From: Brevibacterium spongiae
GTDB lineage: Bacteria > Actinomycetota > Actinomycetes > Actinomycetales > Brevibacteriaceae
Reading direction: 5' to 3'
Length of the DNA stretch: 64,000 nt
Assembly: GCF_026168515.1 (NCBI RefSeq)
Contig: NZ_CP093443.1
Span: 2,480,001-2,544,000 of the forward strand
In this document: in pieces, positions 1-9,007 of the stretch
How the letters are laid out: each line of letters opens with the position of its first letter
Numbering within the stretch: the first letter of the stretch is position 1
The notes under the pieces: model-generated
Seen by the model: only the letters and a program-made list of their open reading frames with translations
Told to the model about the DNA's origin: nothing
The model's database searches: none
Position numbers and translations under genes: made by a program

Positions 1-102
1 GCCGGCACCGGTCTCACCGGTGACGACGGTGAAGCCGGTATCGAGTTCGACCTCGGCTTCGGCGATCACGCCGAGGTGGGAGATGCGCAGTTCGGAGATC
101 AT
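1..102 (-). CDS. recN: DNA repair protein RecN, N-terminal fragment (runs off window)
   Basis: Only the first 34 codons are in the window. They read MISELRISHLGVIAEAEVEL followed by a GETGAG motif, which is the start of the Walker A loop (GETGAGKS/T) of RecN, the SMC-like ATPase that acts early in double-strand break repair. The ATG at 102 follows directly on the TGA of nadK (103-105), with an AAGGAGG ribosome site inside the nadK tail, so translation is coupled. The order nadK-recN is the usual actinobacterial one. The rest of the gene lies to the left of the window. Confidence 0.9.
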   Translation of the reverse strand, partial: MISELRISHLGVIAEAEVELDTGFTVVTGETGAG

Positions 103-1059
103 TCAGGCCTCCTTGATCGGGCCCCGCCAGCCGGAGACGGGCAGGCGGAACTTCGCGACGAGTCGGTCGGTGAAGGGTCCTGTGTGCAGGCGGGCGAGAC
201 GGATCGGCGAGGCCGAGCGGGTGGCTTCGACCCGGGCGCCGGCGGGCAGTTCGAGGGCGCGGCGGCCATCGCACCACAGGACGGCGGAGTGGTCGGGATT
301 GTTCGTGGAGATCTCGACACCGAGGCGGGAGTTCGGGCTGACCACGAGCGGTTCGGCGAACAGGGCGTGGGCGGAGATGGGCACGAGGAGGAGGGCCTCG
401 ACCTCGGGCCAGACGATGGGACCGCCGGCGGAGAAGGAGTAGGCGGTGGAGCCGGTGGGGGTGGCGAGGATGACGCCGTCGCAGCCGAAGGAGGACACTG
501 GGCGGGCGTCGACGCCGAGGACGACGTCGATCATCCGCGACTTCGAGGTCTTCTCGATGGTTGCCTCGTTGAGTGCCCAGGCGTTGAAGATGTTCTCGCC
601 TTCGTGCCATACGGACACGTCGAGGGCGAGTCGCTCCTCGACGAGGTAGTCGCGTTGGGAGACGCGGTGGACCGCCTCGGCGAGGTCTTCCCTTTCGCTT
701 TCGGCGAGGAATCCGACGTGGCCGAGGTTGACGCCCATGAGCGGAGCCCCGGAACCGTGGAAGCGTTCGGCGGCGCGGAGGATGGTGCCGTCGCCGCCGA
801 GGACGATGACGAGTTCGCAGGCGTTCTTCCACTCCCCCAGCTCGGAGGAGTCGATGACGATGCAGTGGCGGAGGATGTCGGCGTCGGCGACGGTTTCGCT
901 GCCTGTGGCGCCGGCCTGTCGGGCGCGGATGCCGACGATCTCGTCGTCGAGGACGACGGGGGTGATGCCGTCGTCGAGGAGAGCCTTGAACACGCTGACG
1001 GCTGCCACGGCCGACTCTTCACGTTGGGGGTGCAGCAGCACCATGATGTGTCTGGTCAC
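103..1059 (-). CDS. nadK: NAD kinase
   Basis: 318 aa, a typical length for ATP/polyphosphate-dependent NAD kinase, which phosphorylates NAD to NADP in the cytosol. The family hallmarks are visible: GGDGT at residues 88-92 (phosphate-binding and catalytic Asp), an NE motif in ALNEATIEK, and the glycine-rich block GCDGVILATPTGSTAYSFS. The GTG start at 1059 overlaps the tlyA stop by 4 nt (GTGA), and recN follows directly. All residues expected for function appear intact. Confidence 0.95.
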   Translation of the reverse strand: MTRHIMVLLHPQREESAVAAVSVFKALLDDGITPVVLDDEIVGIRARQAGATGSETVADADILRHCIVIDSSELGEWKNACELVIVLGGDGTILRAAERFHGSGAPLMGVNLGHVGFLAESEREDLAEAVHRVSQRDYLVEERLALDVSVWHEGENIFNAWALNEATIEKTSKSRMIDVVLGVDARPVSSFGCDGVILATPTGSTAYSFSAGGPIVWPEVEALLLVPISAHALFAEPLVVSPNSRLGVEISTNNPDHSAVLWCDGRRALELPAGARVEATRSASPIRLARLHTGPFTDRLVAKFRLPVSGWRGPIKEA

Positions 1060-1925
1060 GACTCTCCTCTCATAATCGTCTCCAGGTGGATGGGCAGGGA
1101 TGCTTCGTCGAGCCTATCGGACTCGTCGGGTGTTCGGCCTGGGCGAACACGCAGGAAGTACTCCCGGTTTCCGCTGGGTCCCGGCAACGGCGAGGGCGCG
1201 ATGTCGGTGACACGGGCCGAGTGTTCGCTGACGGCGGAGAGGACGGACTCGAGCGCGCGGCGACGGTTGCTGCCTGACGTGACGACTCCGTGTTTGTCGA
1301 GGGAGGATCGGGAGAGCTCGAATTGGGGTTTGACCATGAGCAGAAGCTCACCGGTCGCTGCCGTGGCGGCCAGCAGGGGTTCGATGAGCAGACGCAGGGA
1401 GATGAAGGAGACATCGGCGACGACGAGGTCGACGACGGGCACATCGGAGTTCCCGAGTTCGCGCAGGTTGAGTCCTTCACGGACGTGGACGCGAGGGTCC
1501 TCGCGCAGCAGGGTCGCGAGCTGGTCGTGACCGACGTCGACGGCCCAGACTTCTCTGACTCCGTGGTGGAGGAGGACCTGAGTGAAGCCGCCGGTCGAGG
1601 CACCTGCGTCGAGGGCGGTGAGACCGTCGAGGGCTGGGCGGGTGAGGGCAGGGCTGCTGAGGTCGGACTGGTTGAGGTCGGACCGGCTGACGTCGGAGCC
1701 GCTGAGGTTGAAGGCGTCGAGCGCGCCGAGGAGCTTGTGGGCGCTGCGGGCGACCCAAGGATCGGGTTCGGTGACGCTGAGTTCGTCGGATTCGGCGACG
1801 TCGTGTGAGGCCTTGGCGGCGGTGCGGCCGTTGACGCTGACGCGTCCGGCGGCGATTTCGCGGGCGGCGCGGGAGCGGGAGTTCACCAGGCCGCGGTCGA
1901 CGAGTGCTCGGTCGAGCCTGCTCAC
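1056..1925 (-). CDS. tlyA: TlyA family rRNA 2'-O-methyltransferase
   Basis: 289 aa. The N-terminus (MSRLDRALVDRGLVNSR...VNG) is an S4 RNA-binding domain, followed by a FtsJ/RrmJ-like methyltransferase fold with the SAM motif LDAGASTGGFTQ at about residues 105-116 and the later VADVSFISLR and MVKPQFE motifs. Known TlyA enzymes methylate 16S and 23S rRNA and determine capreomycin sensitivity. Between the two domains is a low-complexity Ser/Asp/Leu insertion (about residues 74-98: GSDVSRSDLNQSDLSS) that I do not recognise from the family. Overlaps its upstream neighbour and nadK by 4 nt each. Confidence 0.93.
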   Translation of the reverse strand: MSRLDRALVDRGLVNSRSRAAREIAAGRVSVNGRTAAKASHDVAESDELSVTEPDPWVARSAHKLLGALDAFNLSGSDVSRSDLNQSDLSSPALTRPALDGLTALDAGASTGGFTQVLLHHGVREVWAVDVGHDQLATLLREDPRVHVREGLNLRELGNSDVPVVDLVVADVSFISLRLLIEPLLAATAATGELLLMVKPQFELSRSSLDKHGVVTSGSNRRRALESVLSAVSEHSARVTDIAPSPLPGPSGNREYFLRVRPGRTPDESDRLDEASLPIHLETIMRGES

Positions 1926-2143
1926 AAGGAGCCCACCTGGGAGTCGAGTTCGTCGAGCAGGGCACCGAGGCGCTCATGCCGCTGCGCCGCGGGAGCGTCT
2001 TTGGTCTCGGCGAGGTGGGTCCGCCAGGAGTCGACGGGCACGTCCCCGCTCACCGAAGCCGGCGTCGGAGTCGGCGTCGGAGTCGGAGTCGGCTGTGTTA
2101 AGTCCGACTGAGCCGGAGGGGTCGGTCGCGGTGTTTCGGTCAC
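1922..2143 (-). CDS. small conserved operon protein of unknown function (73 aa)
   Basis: 73 aa, GTG start at 2143 overlapping the HAD phosphatase stop by 4 nt, and itself overlapping tlyA by 4 nt, so it sits inside the coupled operon. The N-terminal third is a Thr-Pro repeat (TPTPTPTPTP) encoded by a GTCGGA-type hexamer repeat. The C-terminal half (WRTHLAETKDAPAAQRHERLGALLDELDSQ) looks helical. A short ORF at this position, between the HAD gene and tlyA, is common in Actinobacteria (mycobacterial Rv1693 position). I cannot assign a function. Confidence 0.75.
   Translation of the reverse strand: MTETPRPTPPAQSDLTQPTPTPTPTPTPASVSGDVPVDSWRTHLAETKDAPAAQRHERLGALLDELDSQVGSL
2058..2092 (-). repeat. 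GTCGGA-type hexanucleotide repeat
   Basis: Near-perfect tandem hexamers (GGCGTC/GGAGTC) encode the Thr-Pro repeat of the 73-aa protein. The run is in frame, so gain or loss of units would change the length of the linker but not break the gene. Confidence 0.7.
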
Positions 2144-3183
2144 TGCTCCTCCTCGGTTCGGGCTCCGATGTCGGCACGGGCTCCGGTTTCGGTACGGGCT
2201 CCGGTTTCGGCCCAGTCATCGATCGTGCGGGGCAGCGTCCCTTCGGCCAGCACCGCCTCGGCGTCGGTGTCACCTGCGTCGATGGCGGCCCACGCCTCGT
2301 GCAGTGCGGTCTCGACGCGTTCGGCCTCACTGCGGTCACCGCCGGTGATGAGGGCTGTGAGGCCGCGCAGGTTCGGCAGGATGTACGTCGGCCGGCGCTG
2401 GGGTTCGGCGCGGAGAGCATCGTGGATGTCATGGATGCCGGTGAGCACGAGTGCGGTCTCGTACCCGGCGGCGCGTCCGCCTTCGATGTCAGTGTTCAGG
2501 CGGTCGCCGACCATGAGCGGCCGCCGTGCGCCGAGGCGGTCGGTAGCGAATTCCATCATGTGCGGTGCGGGTTTGCCGACGATGACCGGCTGGGTGTCGG
2601 TGAGTCGGGCCATGAGTTCGACGAATGCGCCGTTGCCGGGGACCTTGCCGGTTTCGGTGATGAGTGAGAAGTCGGGGTTGCTCGCCCACCATTCGGCGCC
2701 GGAGCGGATGATGGTGCAGGCGCGCACGATCGTCTCGTAGTCGATGTGCGGGTCGAGTCCTTGGGCGATGGCCACCGGTTCGGCGTCCGGGGAGTCCGTG
2801 ATCTCGAGTCCGGCGTCTTCGAGGGCGATTCGCAGCCCGGTGGTGCCGACGAGGTGGACGCGGGCGCCGGTCCCGAATCGCTCGGCGAGGCGTTCAGCGA
2901 GCACCTGCGCCGAGGTGGTCACTTCATCAGCGGTGGCGTTGATGCCCAGCCCGGTGATCTTCTGTGCGGTCGCCTCAGCGGTGCGGGTGGCATTGTTCGT
3001 CACATAGTTGACGGGGATCTGCTGCGAGTGGAGCCAGTTGATGCCGTCGGCGGCTCCGTCGATCGCGTGGGTGCCGTGGTAGACGACTCCGTCCAGGTCG
3101 AACAGGACACAGTCGATGGGCACGCCCGGGGTTTCGGGCGCGGAGCCGTTCGACGTGTGTGCCTGTTCGACGGAGGAAGTCAC
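2140..3183 (-). CDS. HAD-superfamily (class IIA, NagD-like) phosphatase
   Basis: 347 aa. HAD motif I is DLDGVVY (about residues 29-35), motif II is VTNNATR, and motif III/IV is IVGKPAPHMM ... MVGDRLNTDIEGG, matching the NagD/PGP-like IIA subfamily that dephosphorylates small cytosolic metabolites. In mycobacteria the equivalent position is held by Rv1692, described as a glycerol-3-phosphate phosphatase; the same role here is inference. The C-terminus carries an imperfect repeat (ETGART / ETGARAD / IGARTEEE) that looks disordered. GTG start at 3183 overlaps the preceding stop by 4 nt. Confidence 0.9.
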   Translation of the reverse strand: MTSSVEQAHTSNGSAPETPGVPIDCVLFDLDGVVYHGTHAIDGAADGINWLHSQQIPVNYVTNNATRTAEATAQKITGLGINATADEVTTSAQVLAERLAERFGTGARVHLVGTTGLRIALEDAGLEITDSPDAEPVAIAQGLDPHIDYETIVRACTIIRSGAEWWASNPDFSLITETGKVPGNGAFVELMARLTDTQPVIVGKPAPHMMEFATDRLGARRPLMVGDRLNTDIEGGRAAGYETALVLTGIHDIHDALRAEPQRRPTYILPNLRGLTALITGGDRSEAERVETALHEAWAAIDAGDTDAEAVLAEGTLPRTIDDWAETGARTETGARADIGARTEEEQ

Positions 3184-5081
3184 TTGTCGCCGTCGACCTC
3201 AGTGGTCTCGGAAGCGGTGTCGGTCTCTGCGTCGGCGAGGATCTCGTCGAGTTCGGCTTCGATCTCGTCATCGGTGACCTTGACGGACTTCAGTTCCTTC
3301 GCCGAGATGTGCGTCTTCGACGCAGCAGTCGGAGCTGCAGGCTCGGCCGTGGAATCAGCATCGGTGGCCTCCGTGGTCTCCGTGGTCTCCGCCGCCTCGG
3401 CGTGCTTGGTTTCGTCTGCGGCGACCTGGTCGGTTTCGTCTGCGGAAACGTCGTCCGCGGAATCATCGGCGGCCGCTGCGTCGACTGAATCCTCGGGCTC
3501 GTCTTCGACCTCTTCGACGGTTTCGATCTCGACGCCGGCGTTGAGGTCCGGTTCCTCGTCACCGAACAGCGTTCCGGTCGCCTTGGCGGTGCGACGGGAG
3601 AGCTCTTCGTACTTGTCGGCGAGTTCGCCTTCACCGTCGATGCGAAGCACCTCGGAGTAGGCGGCCATGAGGCGGACCAGGGCGCCGCTGGGCTTCTGGG
3701 TGAAGTCTTCGGCTTCGATGAGTCGGCGTGCTCCGGCGATGTCTTCGAGGTCGGACTTCGCTCCGGCGGCGACGATGACGAGTTCGGTGTGGGCGTCGTT
3801 GTCGAGGTCGAGCTCTTCGGACTGCTTCAGCAGCTCGATGGCCTTCTCCGGCTTGCCGCGTCCACGTTCAGCATCGGCAATGAGCGCAATGTTGTCGTTC
3901 GATCCGGAGATGCGGCGGTGGGTGCGCAACTCGCGCACAGCTTCGTCGTAGTTCTCCACGTAGTACGCAGCGATACCAAGGGCTTCGCGGACGACGGCGA
4001 CGCGACCGGCGCGTGCCATGGCGGCCTTCGCGTGTTCATGGGCGCGTTCGGGATCGAGATCGAGCAGCCCACCTGCTGCGACGAGGTGCTTGGCGACCAT
4101 AGCCGCGTTCTCTTTGTCGAGGGAACGCAGCTGGCTGAAGATCTCTTTGTCGAGCTCGCGGCCGGTGACGCCTTCGGGAATCTCAGGTTCCTGGATGCGT
4201 GGGCGGCGGGCACGCTGCTCGCGTGCGTATTCGCCGGTGTCCGTCTTGCGCGGGGCGCGACGATCATTGTCGTTGCGACCGCGTCCTCCTCGACCGCCTC
4301 GGTTGTCGTCCCGACCGTGGCCGCGGAATCCACCGCGACGGTCGTCGTCGCGACGATCGCGGTTAAAGCCGCCTCGGCGGTCGTCGTCACGGCGGTTGCC
4401 CTGGTAGCCGCCACGGCGATCATCATCGCGACGATCACGGTTGAAACCACCACGGCGGTCATCGTCGTTGCGACGATTCCCTTGGTAGCCGCCACGGCGA
4501 TCATCGTCACGACGGTTGCCTTCGTAGCCACCACGGCGATCATCATCGCGGCGTTCACGGTTGAAGCCGCCTCGGCGATCGTCGTCGTTGCGGCGGTTCC
4601 CTTGGTAGCCGCCACGACGATCATCGTCCCGGCGATCACGGTTGAAACCACCACGATGATCATCATCGTTGCGACGGTTGCCCTGGTACCCACCACGACG
4701 ATCATTATCGCGACGGTCGCGGTTGAAGCCGCCGCGACGGTCACCGTCGTTGCGGCGGTTCTGGCCATACCCACCGCGACCGTCGTCATCGCGACGGTTC
4801 CCCTGGTAACCGCCTCGGCGATCATCGTCGTTGCGACGGTTCCCCTGATAGCCACCGCGACGATCGTCATCCCGTCGGTTCCCCTGATAACCACCGCGAC
4901 GGTCATCGTCACGGCGATTGCCCTGGTAACCGCCTCGGCGATCGTCCCGGTGATCGGAATGGCGTGGCCCGCGGCCGTCCCGGTTGTCCGGTCGACGGTT
5001 GCGATTATTGTCGCGATCTGAGCGGCGACCGCCATCTGCGCGGCGGTTGTCCTGGCTGTCTCGCGAATCCCCTTGGGCCAC
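3180..5081 (-). CDS. TPR-like protein with long RGG-repeat N-terminus
   Basis: 633 aa, first gene of the operon. Three regions are visible. Residues about 1-290 are extremely Arg/Gly/Asp/Asn rich, with about 16 units of the type DDDRRGGYQGNRR or DDDRRGGFNRDRR. Residues about 295-490 are helical and TPR-like (AKHLVAAGGLLDLDPERAHEHAKAAM, EALGIAAYYVENYDEAVRELRTHRRI). The rest is an acidic tail rich in Glu/Asp/Ala/Thr. The central part corresponds to the TPR protein Rv1691 found next to this operon in mycobacteria; its function is not established. RGG boxes usually bind RNA and promote condensates, so an RNA-linked role is plausible but inferred. GTG start at 5081 has GGGAGA upstream; a -10-like TAGAAT lies at 5123-5118. 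Confidence 0.85.
   Translation of the reverse strand: MAQGDSRDSQDNRRADGGRRSDRDNNRNRRPDNRDGRGPRHSDHRDDRRGGYQGNRRDDDRRGGYQGNRRDDDRRGGYQGNRRNDDDRRGGYQGNRRDDDGRGGYGQNRRNDGDRRGGFNRDRRDNDRRGGYQGNRRNDDDHRGGFNRDRRDDDRRGGYQGNRRNDDDRRGGFNRERRDDDRRGGYEGNRRDDDRRGGYQGNRRNDDDRRGGFNRDRRDDDRRGGYQGNRRDDDRRGGFNRDRRDDDRRGGFRGHGRDDNRGGRGGRGRNDNDRRAPRKTDTGEYAREQRARRPRIQEPEIPEGVTGRELDKEIFSQLRSLDKENAAMVAKHLVAAGGLLDLDPERAHEHAKAAMARAGRVAVVREALGIAAYYVENYDEAVRELRTHRRISGSNDNIALIADAERGRGKPEKAIELLKQSEELDLDNDAHTELVIVAAGAKSDLEDIAGARRLIEAEDFTQKPSGALVRLMAAYSEVLRIDGEGELADKYEELSRRTAKATGTLFGDEEPDLNAGVEIETVEEVEDEPEDSVDAAAADDSADDVSADETDQVAADETKHAEAAETTETTEATDADSTAEPAAPTAASKTHISAKELKSVKVTDDEIEAELDEILADAETDTASETTEVDGDK
4256..4940 (-). 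repeat. in-frame RGG tandem repeats
   Basis: Roughly 13-14 codon units alternate between RRGGYQGNRR(N)DDD and RRGGFNRDRR-DDD types. The DNA repeats are imperfect at third positions, so the array is under protein-level selection or is old. Such an array is prone to slippage in length. Confidence 0.85.
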
Positions 5082-5756
5082 GATTCTCCCTATGAAGTCT
5101 TTTGAATGTTCCGCTCCATTCTAGTGCACTCACCGCCGAGTCGCCCTGTGTGCGGGGACACGTCAGACTCCCCCGCAGGGGCCTCTATCGGCGGATCGAC
5201 GCCCAGGTCACCGCCTTAGGCCTCTGTTAGAATCAAGGCGAATCCAGTCGAACGGCCAGCAGAAATCGAATCGGTTCGGCGGCAGCGGCACCACGCGTCG
5301 CCTCGGCACCAGGGGATCAATGACAGCGGACGTGGAAGACCAGTGCGCGGACGACACCTTTCTGCGTGCTTCCACGAGCAGAGAATCCACTCCGAACACC
5401 GTTCCCGATCCCCCACCGAATGCCTCCTTCGTCGCAGCGTCAACCCCAGTGCCTTTCGGTCCGCCGACCTGCTCCCATCGCGCACAGACAATGAGCAATC
5501 TCACCTGCCTTTGTGACCAGCATCATCGGATTGAGCATTCGGCCACCGTCTTCGCATATTGTGTTCCCCGGAAGCATGAGAATCGACGCGGCCGAAACGC
5601 CTCGCATCCCAGGTCAGGCAGCAGGTCAAGCGGCAGCTCAGACAACAGTTTCAGGGCGCTCGGACAACCCGGTGACGCCACCTGCTCCACTGCCGCGGTC
5701 GCGCCTTCGACCCCTCAGATCACACAGTCGTTCACCCGCTAGGAAAAGGAGAAATC
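5082..5756. other. intergenic region without a supported gene
   Basis: About 675 bp between the divergent TPR-protein gene and betB. Open frames exist here on both strands, but they are rich in Ser/Pro/Arg, lack a clear ribosome site and match no family I know. The region should hold the promoters of both flanking operons. A TTAGAAT at 5226-5232 is the most promoter-like string on the plus strand. No regulator gene such as betI is present. Confidence 0.6.
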
Positions 5757-7235
5757 GTGCCAAACACACTCTTCATCGACGGACAGTGGGTTTCAGCCGT
5801 CAACGGTGGAACCCGCAAGATCCACAATCCGGCCGACGGCAGCTTCGTCGCCGAGGTGGACGAAGCCAGCCCAGCCGACACCGAGCTGGCGATCAGGGCC
5901 GCCCGCCGCGCCTTCGACTCCGGTGTCTGGTCCTCCGTGCCGACCAGCGAACGCGGCGACCTGCTGCTGAAGTTCGCTGCCGTTCTGCGTGAACGCAAGG
6001 ACGAATTCGCACGTGCCGAGTCCCTGGACACCGGCAAGCGCTTCGTCGAGTCGCAGATCGACATGGATGACATCGCGAACTGCTTCGACTACTTCGGCAA
6101 GCTCGCCGGAAACGATGCCGGCCGCGTCGTCGACGCCGGAACCGACACCGTCGCTTCGAAGATCGTGCACGAGCCGGTGGGCGTCTGCGCTCTCATCACC
6201 CCATGGAACTACCCGCTGCTGCAGGCCGCGTGGAAGATCGCCCCGGCCATTGCCGCCGGCAACACGTTCATCCTCAAGCCCGCCGAACTCACCCCGCACA
6301 CCGCGATACTGACCATGCAGGTGCTCGAGGAGCTCGGACTGCCGGCCGGTGTCGGCAACCTCATCCTCGGTGCCGGTGCCGATGCGGGTGCTCCGCTGTC
6401 CACGCATGAGGACATCGACATGGTCTCCTTCACCGGCGGCCTCGTCACCGGTCGTCTGCTCGCGAAGAACGCTGCGGCGACGGTGAAGAAGATCGCCCTC
6501 GAGCTCGGCGGGAAGAACCCGAACGTCGTCTTCGCCGATGCCGACTTCGAGGCTGCCGTCGACAACGCGCTCAACGCCGCCTTCGTCCACTCCGGTCAGG
6601 TGTGCTCGGCCGGTGCCCGACTCATCGTCGAGGAATCCATCGCCGAGGAGTTCGTCAACCGCCTCGTCGAGCGTGCCGAGCAGATCCGCCTCGGTGGTCC
6701 CTTCGATGAGAACGCCGAGACCGGTCCGCTGATCTCCGCCGCACACCGCGACAAGGTGCATGCCTATGTTGAGAAGGGTGTGGCCGAAGGTGCACGCCTG
6801 CGCTGCGGCGGCAAGTTCGGCGAAGGAGAGCTGGAGAACGGCTTCTACTACCTGCCGACAATCCTCGACCAGGTCAAGCGCGGAATGTCCGTGGTCTCCG
6901 ACGAGGCATTCGGTCCCGTTGTCACCGTTGAGACCTTCTCCACCGTCGACGAGGCGGTCGAGATCGCCAACGACACCTACTACGGGCTCGCCGGCGCCGT
7001 GTGGAGCCAGGACGCGGGCAAGACCCAGCTTGTCGCCCAGCGTCTGCGCCACGGCACCATCTGGATCAACGACTTCCACCCCTACCTGCCGCAGGCCGAG
7101 TGGGGCGGCTACAAGCAGTCGGGCTTCGGTCGCGAACTCGGGCCCACGGGTCTGGCCGAGTACCAGGAAGCCAAGCACATCTACCAGAACCTCGAGCCGG
7201 CCGTCACCGGATGGTTCCCCGACCACACCAAGTGA
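5757..7235 (+). CDS. betB: betaine-aldehyde dehydrogenase
   Basis: 492 aa NAD(P)-dependent aldehyde dehydrogenase; the GTG start at 5757 has AAAGGAGA 5 nt upstream. Motifs in order: TPWNYP, ILKPAELTP, SFTGG, LELGGKNP (general-base Glu near residue 249), GQVCSAGAR (nucleophile Cys near residue 283), DEAFGPVVTVE and the C-terminal YKQSGFGRELG. The sequence fits the BetB/GbsA group, which oxidises betaine aldehyde to the osmoprotectant glycine betaine. The next gene encodes choline dehydrogenase, 47 nt downstream, so the two form the choline-to-betaine route. Substrate is inferred from family and context. Confidence 0.9.
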   Translation: MPNTLFIDGQWVSAVNGGTRKIHNPADGSFVAEVDEASPADTELAIRAARRAFDSGVWSSVPTSERGDLLLKFAAVLRERKDEFARAESLDTGKRFVESQIDMDDIANCFDYFGKLAGNDAGRVVDAGTDTVASKIVHEPVGVCALITPWNYPLLQAAWKIAPAIAAGNTFILKPAELTPHTAILTMQVLEELGLPAGVGNLILGAGADAGAPLSTHEDIDMVSFTGGLVTGRLLAKNAAATVKKIALELGGKNPNVVFADADFEAAVDNALNAAFVHSGQVCSAGARLIVEESIAEEFVNRLVERAEQIRLGGPFDENAETGPLISAAHRDKVHAYVEKGVAEGARLRCGGKFGEGELENGFYYLPTILDQVKRGMSVVSDEAFGPVVTVETFSTVDEAVEIANDTYYGLAGAVWSQDAGKTQLVAQRLRHGTIWINDFHPYLPQAEWGGYKQSGFGRELGPTGLAEYQEAKHIYQNLEPAVTGWFPDHTK

Positions 7236-7282
7236 CACCCAGCACTTCGCAGACGCATATCGAGAACCAAGGAGAATAGACA

Positions 7283-8845
7283 GTGAAGACCACTCACAGC
7301 TTTGACTATGTTGTCGTGGGCGGCGGCTCGGCGGGTGCCGCCGTGGCAGCTCGCCTCAGCGAGGATCCCGAGGTCAGCGTCGGACTGCTCGAGGCCGGCC
7401 CGACCGATGTCGACCAGGACGTCATCCTGCGACTCAACCGGTGGATGGAGCTCCTCGAATCCGGTTTCGACTGGGACTACCCCATCGAGGAGCAGGAGAA
7501 CGGCAACTCGTTCATGCGCCACGCTCGGGCGAAGGTCCTCGGCGGCTGCTCGTCCCATAACTCCTGCATCGCCTTCTGGGCCCCGCGGGAGGACCTCGAC
7601 GAGTGGGAGAACAAGCACGGTGCGGCCGGTTGGGGTTCGAAGGACACCTTCGGTCTGTACAAGAAGCTCGAGAACAATGAGCTGCCCGGCGACCACCACG
7701 GCCACGACGGTCCTGTGTCGCTGATGAACGTGCCCCCGGTCGACCCGTGCGGTGTGGCTCTCCTCGACGCCTGCGAACAGGCGGGCATCCCCCGCGTGCA
7801 GTTCAACGACGGCGAAACCATCATCAACGGCGCGAACTTCTTCCAGGTCAACCGCAAGGAAGACGGCACCCGTTCGTCCTCCTCGGTGTCCTACCTGCAC
7901 CCGATCCTCGACCGTGAGAACCTCACGATCCTCACCGACACTCAGGCCAAGGAGCTCGAGTTCGATGAGAACGACAACTGCACGGCCGTGCACGTGGTCA
8001 ACAACGCCTTCGGCAAGACCAACCGCATCGAGGCGAAGAAGGAAGTCATCGTCTCCGCCGGTGCCATCAACACCCCGCAGCTGCTCATGCTCTCTGGCAT
8101 CGGTCCGAAGGACCACCTCGCCGAGGTGGGGATCGAGGCTCGCGTGGATTCGCCGGGAGTCGGATCCCACCTCGGCGACCATCCCGAGGCTGTCATCAGC
8201 TGGGAAGCCAAGAAGCCCATGGTCGAGGATTCGACCCAGTGGTGGGAGATCGGCATCTTCTCCCCCACCGAGGAGGGACTCGATCGTCCGGACCTGATGA
8301 TGCACTACGGTTCGGTGCCGTTCGATATGCACACCCTGCGTCAGGGCTACAAGACCTCGGAGAACTCCTTCTGCCTGACCCCGAACGTCACGCATGCGAA
8401 GTCACGCGGAACCGTGCGTCTGCGTTCGAAGGACTTCCGTGACAAGCCGAAGGTCGATCCTCGCTACTTCACCGATCCGGAGGGCCACGACATCCGCGTC
8501 ATGGTCGCCGGCATCAAGAAGGCCCGTGAGATCGTCTCGCAGGACGCAATGTCCGAGTGGGCCGGCGAAGAGCTGTTCCCGGGCAAGGACGTGCAGACGG
8601 ACGAGGACATCGCCGCTTACGTCAAGAAGACTCACAACACCGTCTACCACCCGGTCGGCACGACCCGCATGGGTGCGACCGATGACGAGATGTCGCCGCT
8701 GGATCCGCAGCTGCGGGTCAAGGGCGTGAACCGTCTGCGCGTCGTCGACGCCTCGGCGATGCCGGAGATCACCACGGTCAACCCGAACATCACCGTGATG
8801 ATGATGGGCGAGAAGTGCGCGGAGATGATCAAGAACGGTCAGTGA
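7283..8845 (+). CDS. betA: choline dehydrogenase (GMC oxidoreductase)
   Basis: 520 aa. The N-terminus has the FAD-binding VVGGGSAGAAVAARLSED motif with the distal Glu in LLEAG. A GMC signature VLGGCSSHNSCIAFW and the second signature GAINTPQLLMLSGIG are present, and the C-terminal active site HPVGTTRMG with NPNITVMMMGEKCAEMI closes the fold. GMC choline dehydrogenases oxidise choline to betaine aldehyde. GTG start at 7283 with AAGGAGA 7 nt upstream. It lies in tandem with betB and ends before a strong terminator. The specific substrate is supported by neighbours rather than by unique residues. Confidence 0.88.
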   Translation: MKTTHSFDYVVVGGGSAGAAVAARLSEDPEVSVGLLEAGPTDVDQDVILRLNRWMELLESGFDWDYPIEEQENGNSFMRHARAKVLGGCSSHNSCIAFWAPREDLDEWENKHGAAGWGSKDTFGLYKKLENNELPGDHHGHDGPVSLMNVPPVDPCGVALLDACEQAGIPRVQFNDGETIINGANFFQVNRKEDGTRSSSSVSYLHPILDRENLTILTDTQAKELEFDENDNCTAVHVVNNAFGKTNRIEAKKEVIVSAGAINTPQLLMLSGIGPKDHLAEVGIEARVDSPGVGSHLGDHPEAVISWEAKKPMVEDSTQWWEIGIFSPTEEGLDRPDLMMHYGSVPFDMHTLRQGYKTSENSFCLTPNVTHAKSRGTVRLRSKDFRDKPKVDPRYFTDPEGHDIRVMVAGIKKAREIVSQDAMSEWAGEELFPGKDVQTDEDIAAYVKKTHNTVYHPVGTTRMGATDDEMSPLDPQLRVKGVNRLRVVDASAMPEITTVNPNITVMMMGEKCAEMIKNGQ

Positions 8846-8916
8846 GCATCTTGAGCTCAGCTCCGCCTCGGTGAGGTGAGAATCGCCGAGGCGGCCTGAG
8901 CCGAACCGATCACGAC

Positions 8917-8955
8917 GACGAAGGGGCAGCTGCGTTTCGCAGCTGCCCCTTCGTC
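8917..8955. terminator. bidirectional hairpin terminator between betA and the BCCT gene
   Basis: A perfect 18-bp inverted repeat (GACGAAGGGGCAGCTGCG and its complement) with a TTT loop lies between two convergent genes, 71 nt after the betA stop. It can serve both directions. Confidence 0.85.
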
Positions 8956-9007
8956 ATGCCCGGACCGAGTCCATCATGCCTGGAATTGTCGATCCGGGTC
9001 CCGGAAC

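Noticed and set aside
3789..5035. Long Val/Ala/Thr-rich frames opposite and across the RGG repeat
   Set aside because: They are by-products of the repeated codons of the RGG gene and have no independent start signals.
5208..5742. Open frames between the TPR gene and betB on both strands
   Set aside because: Biased Ser/Pro/Arg composition, overlapping frames on opposite strands and no ribosome site or family likeness.
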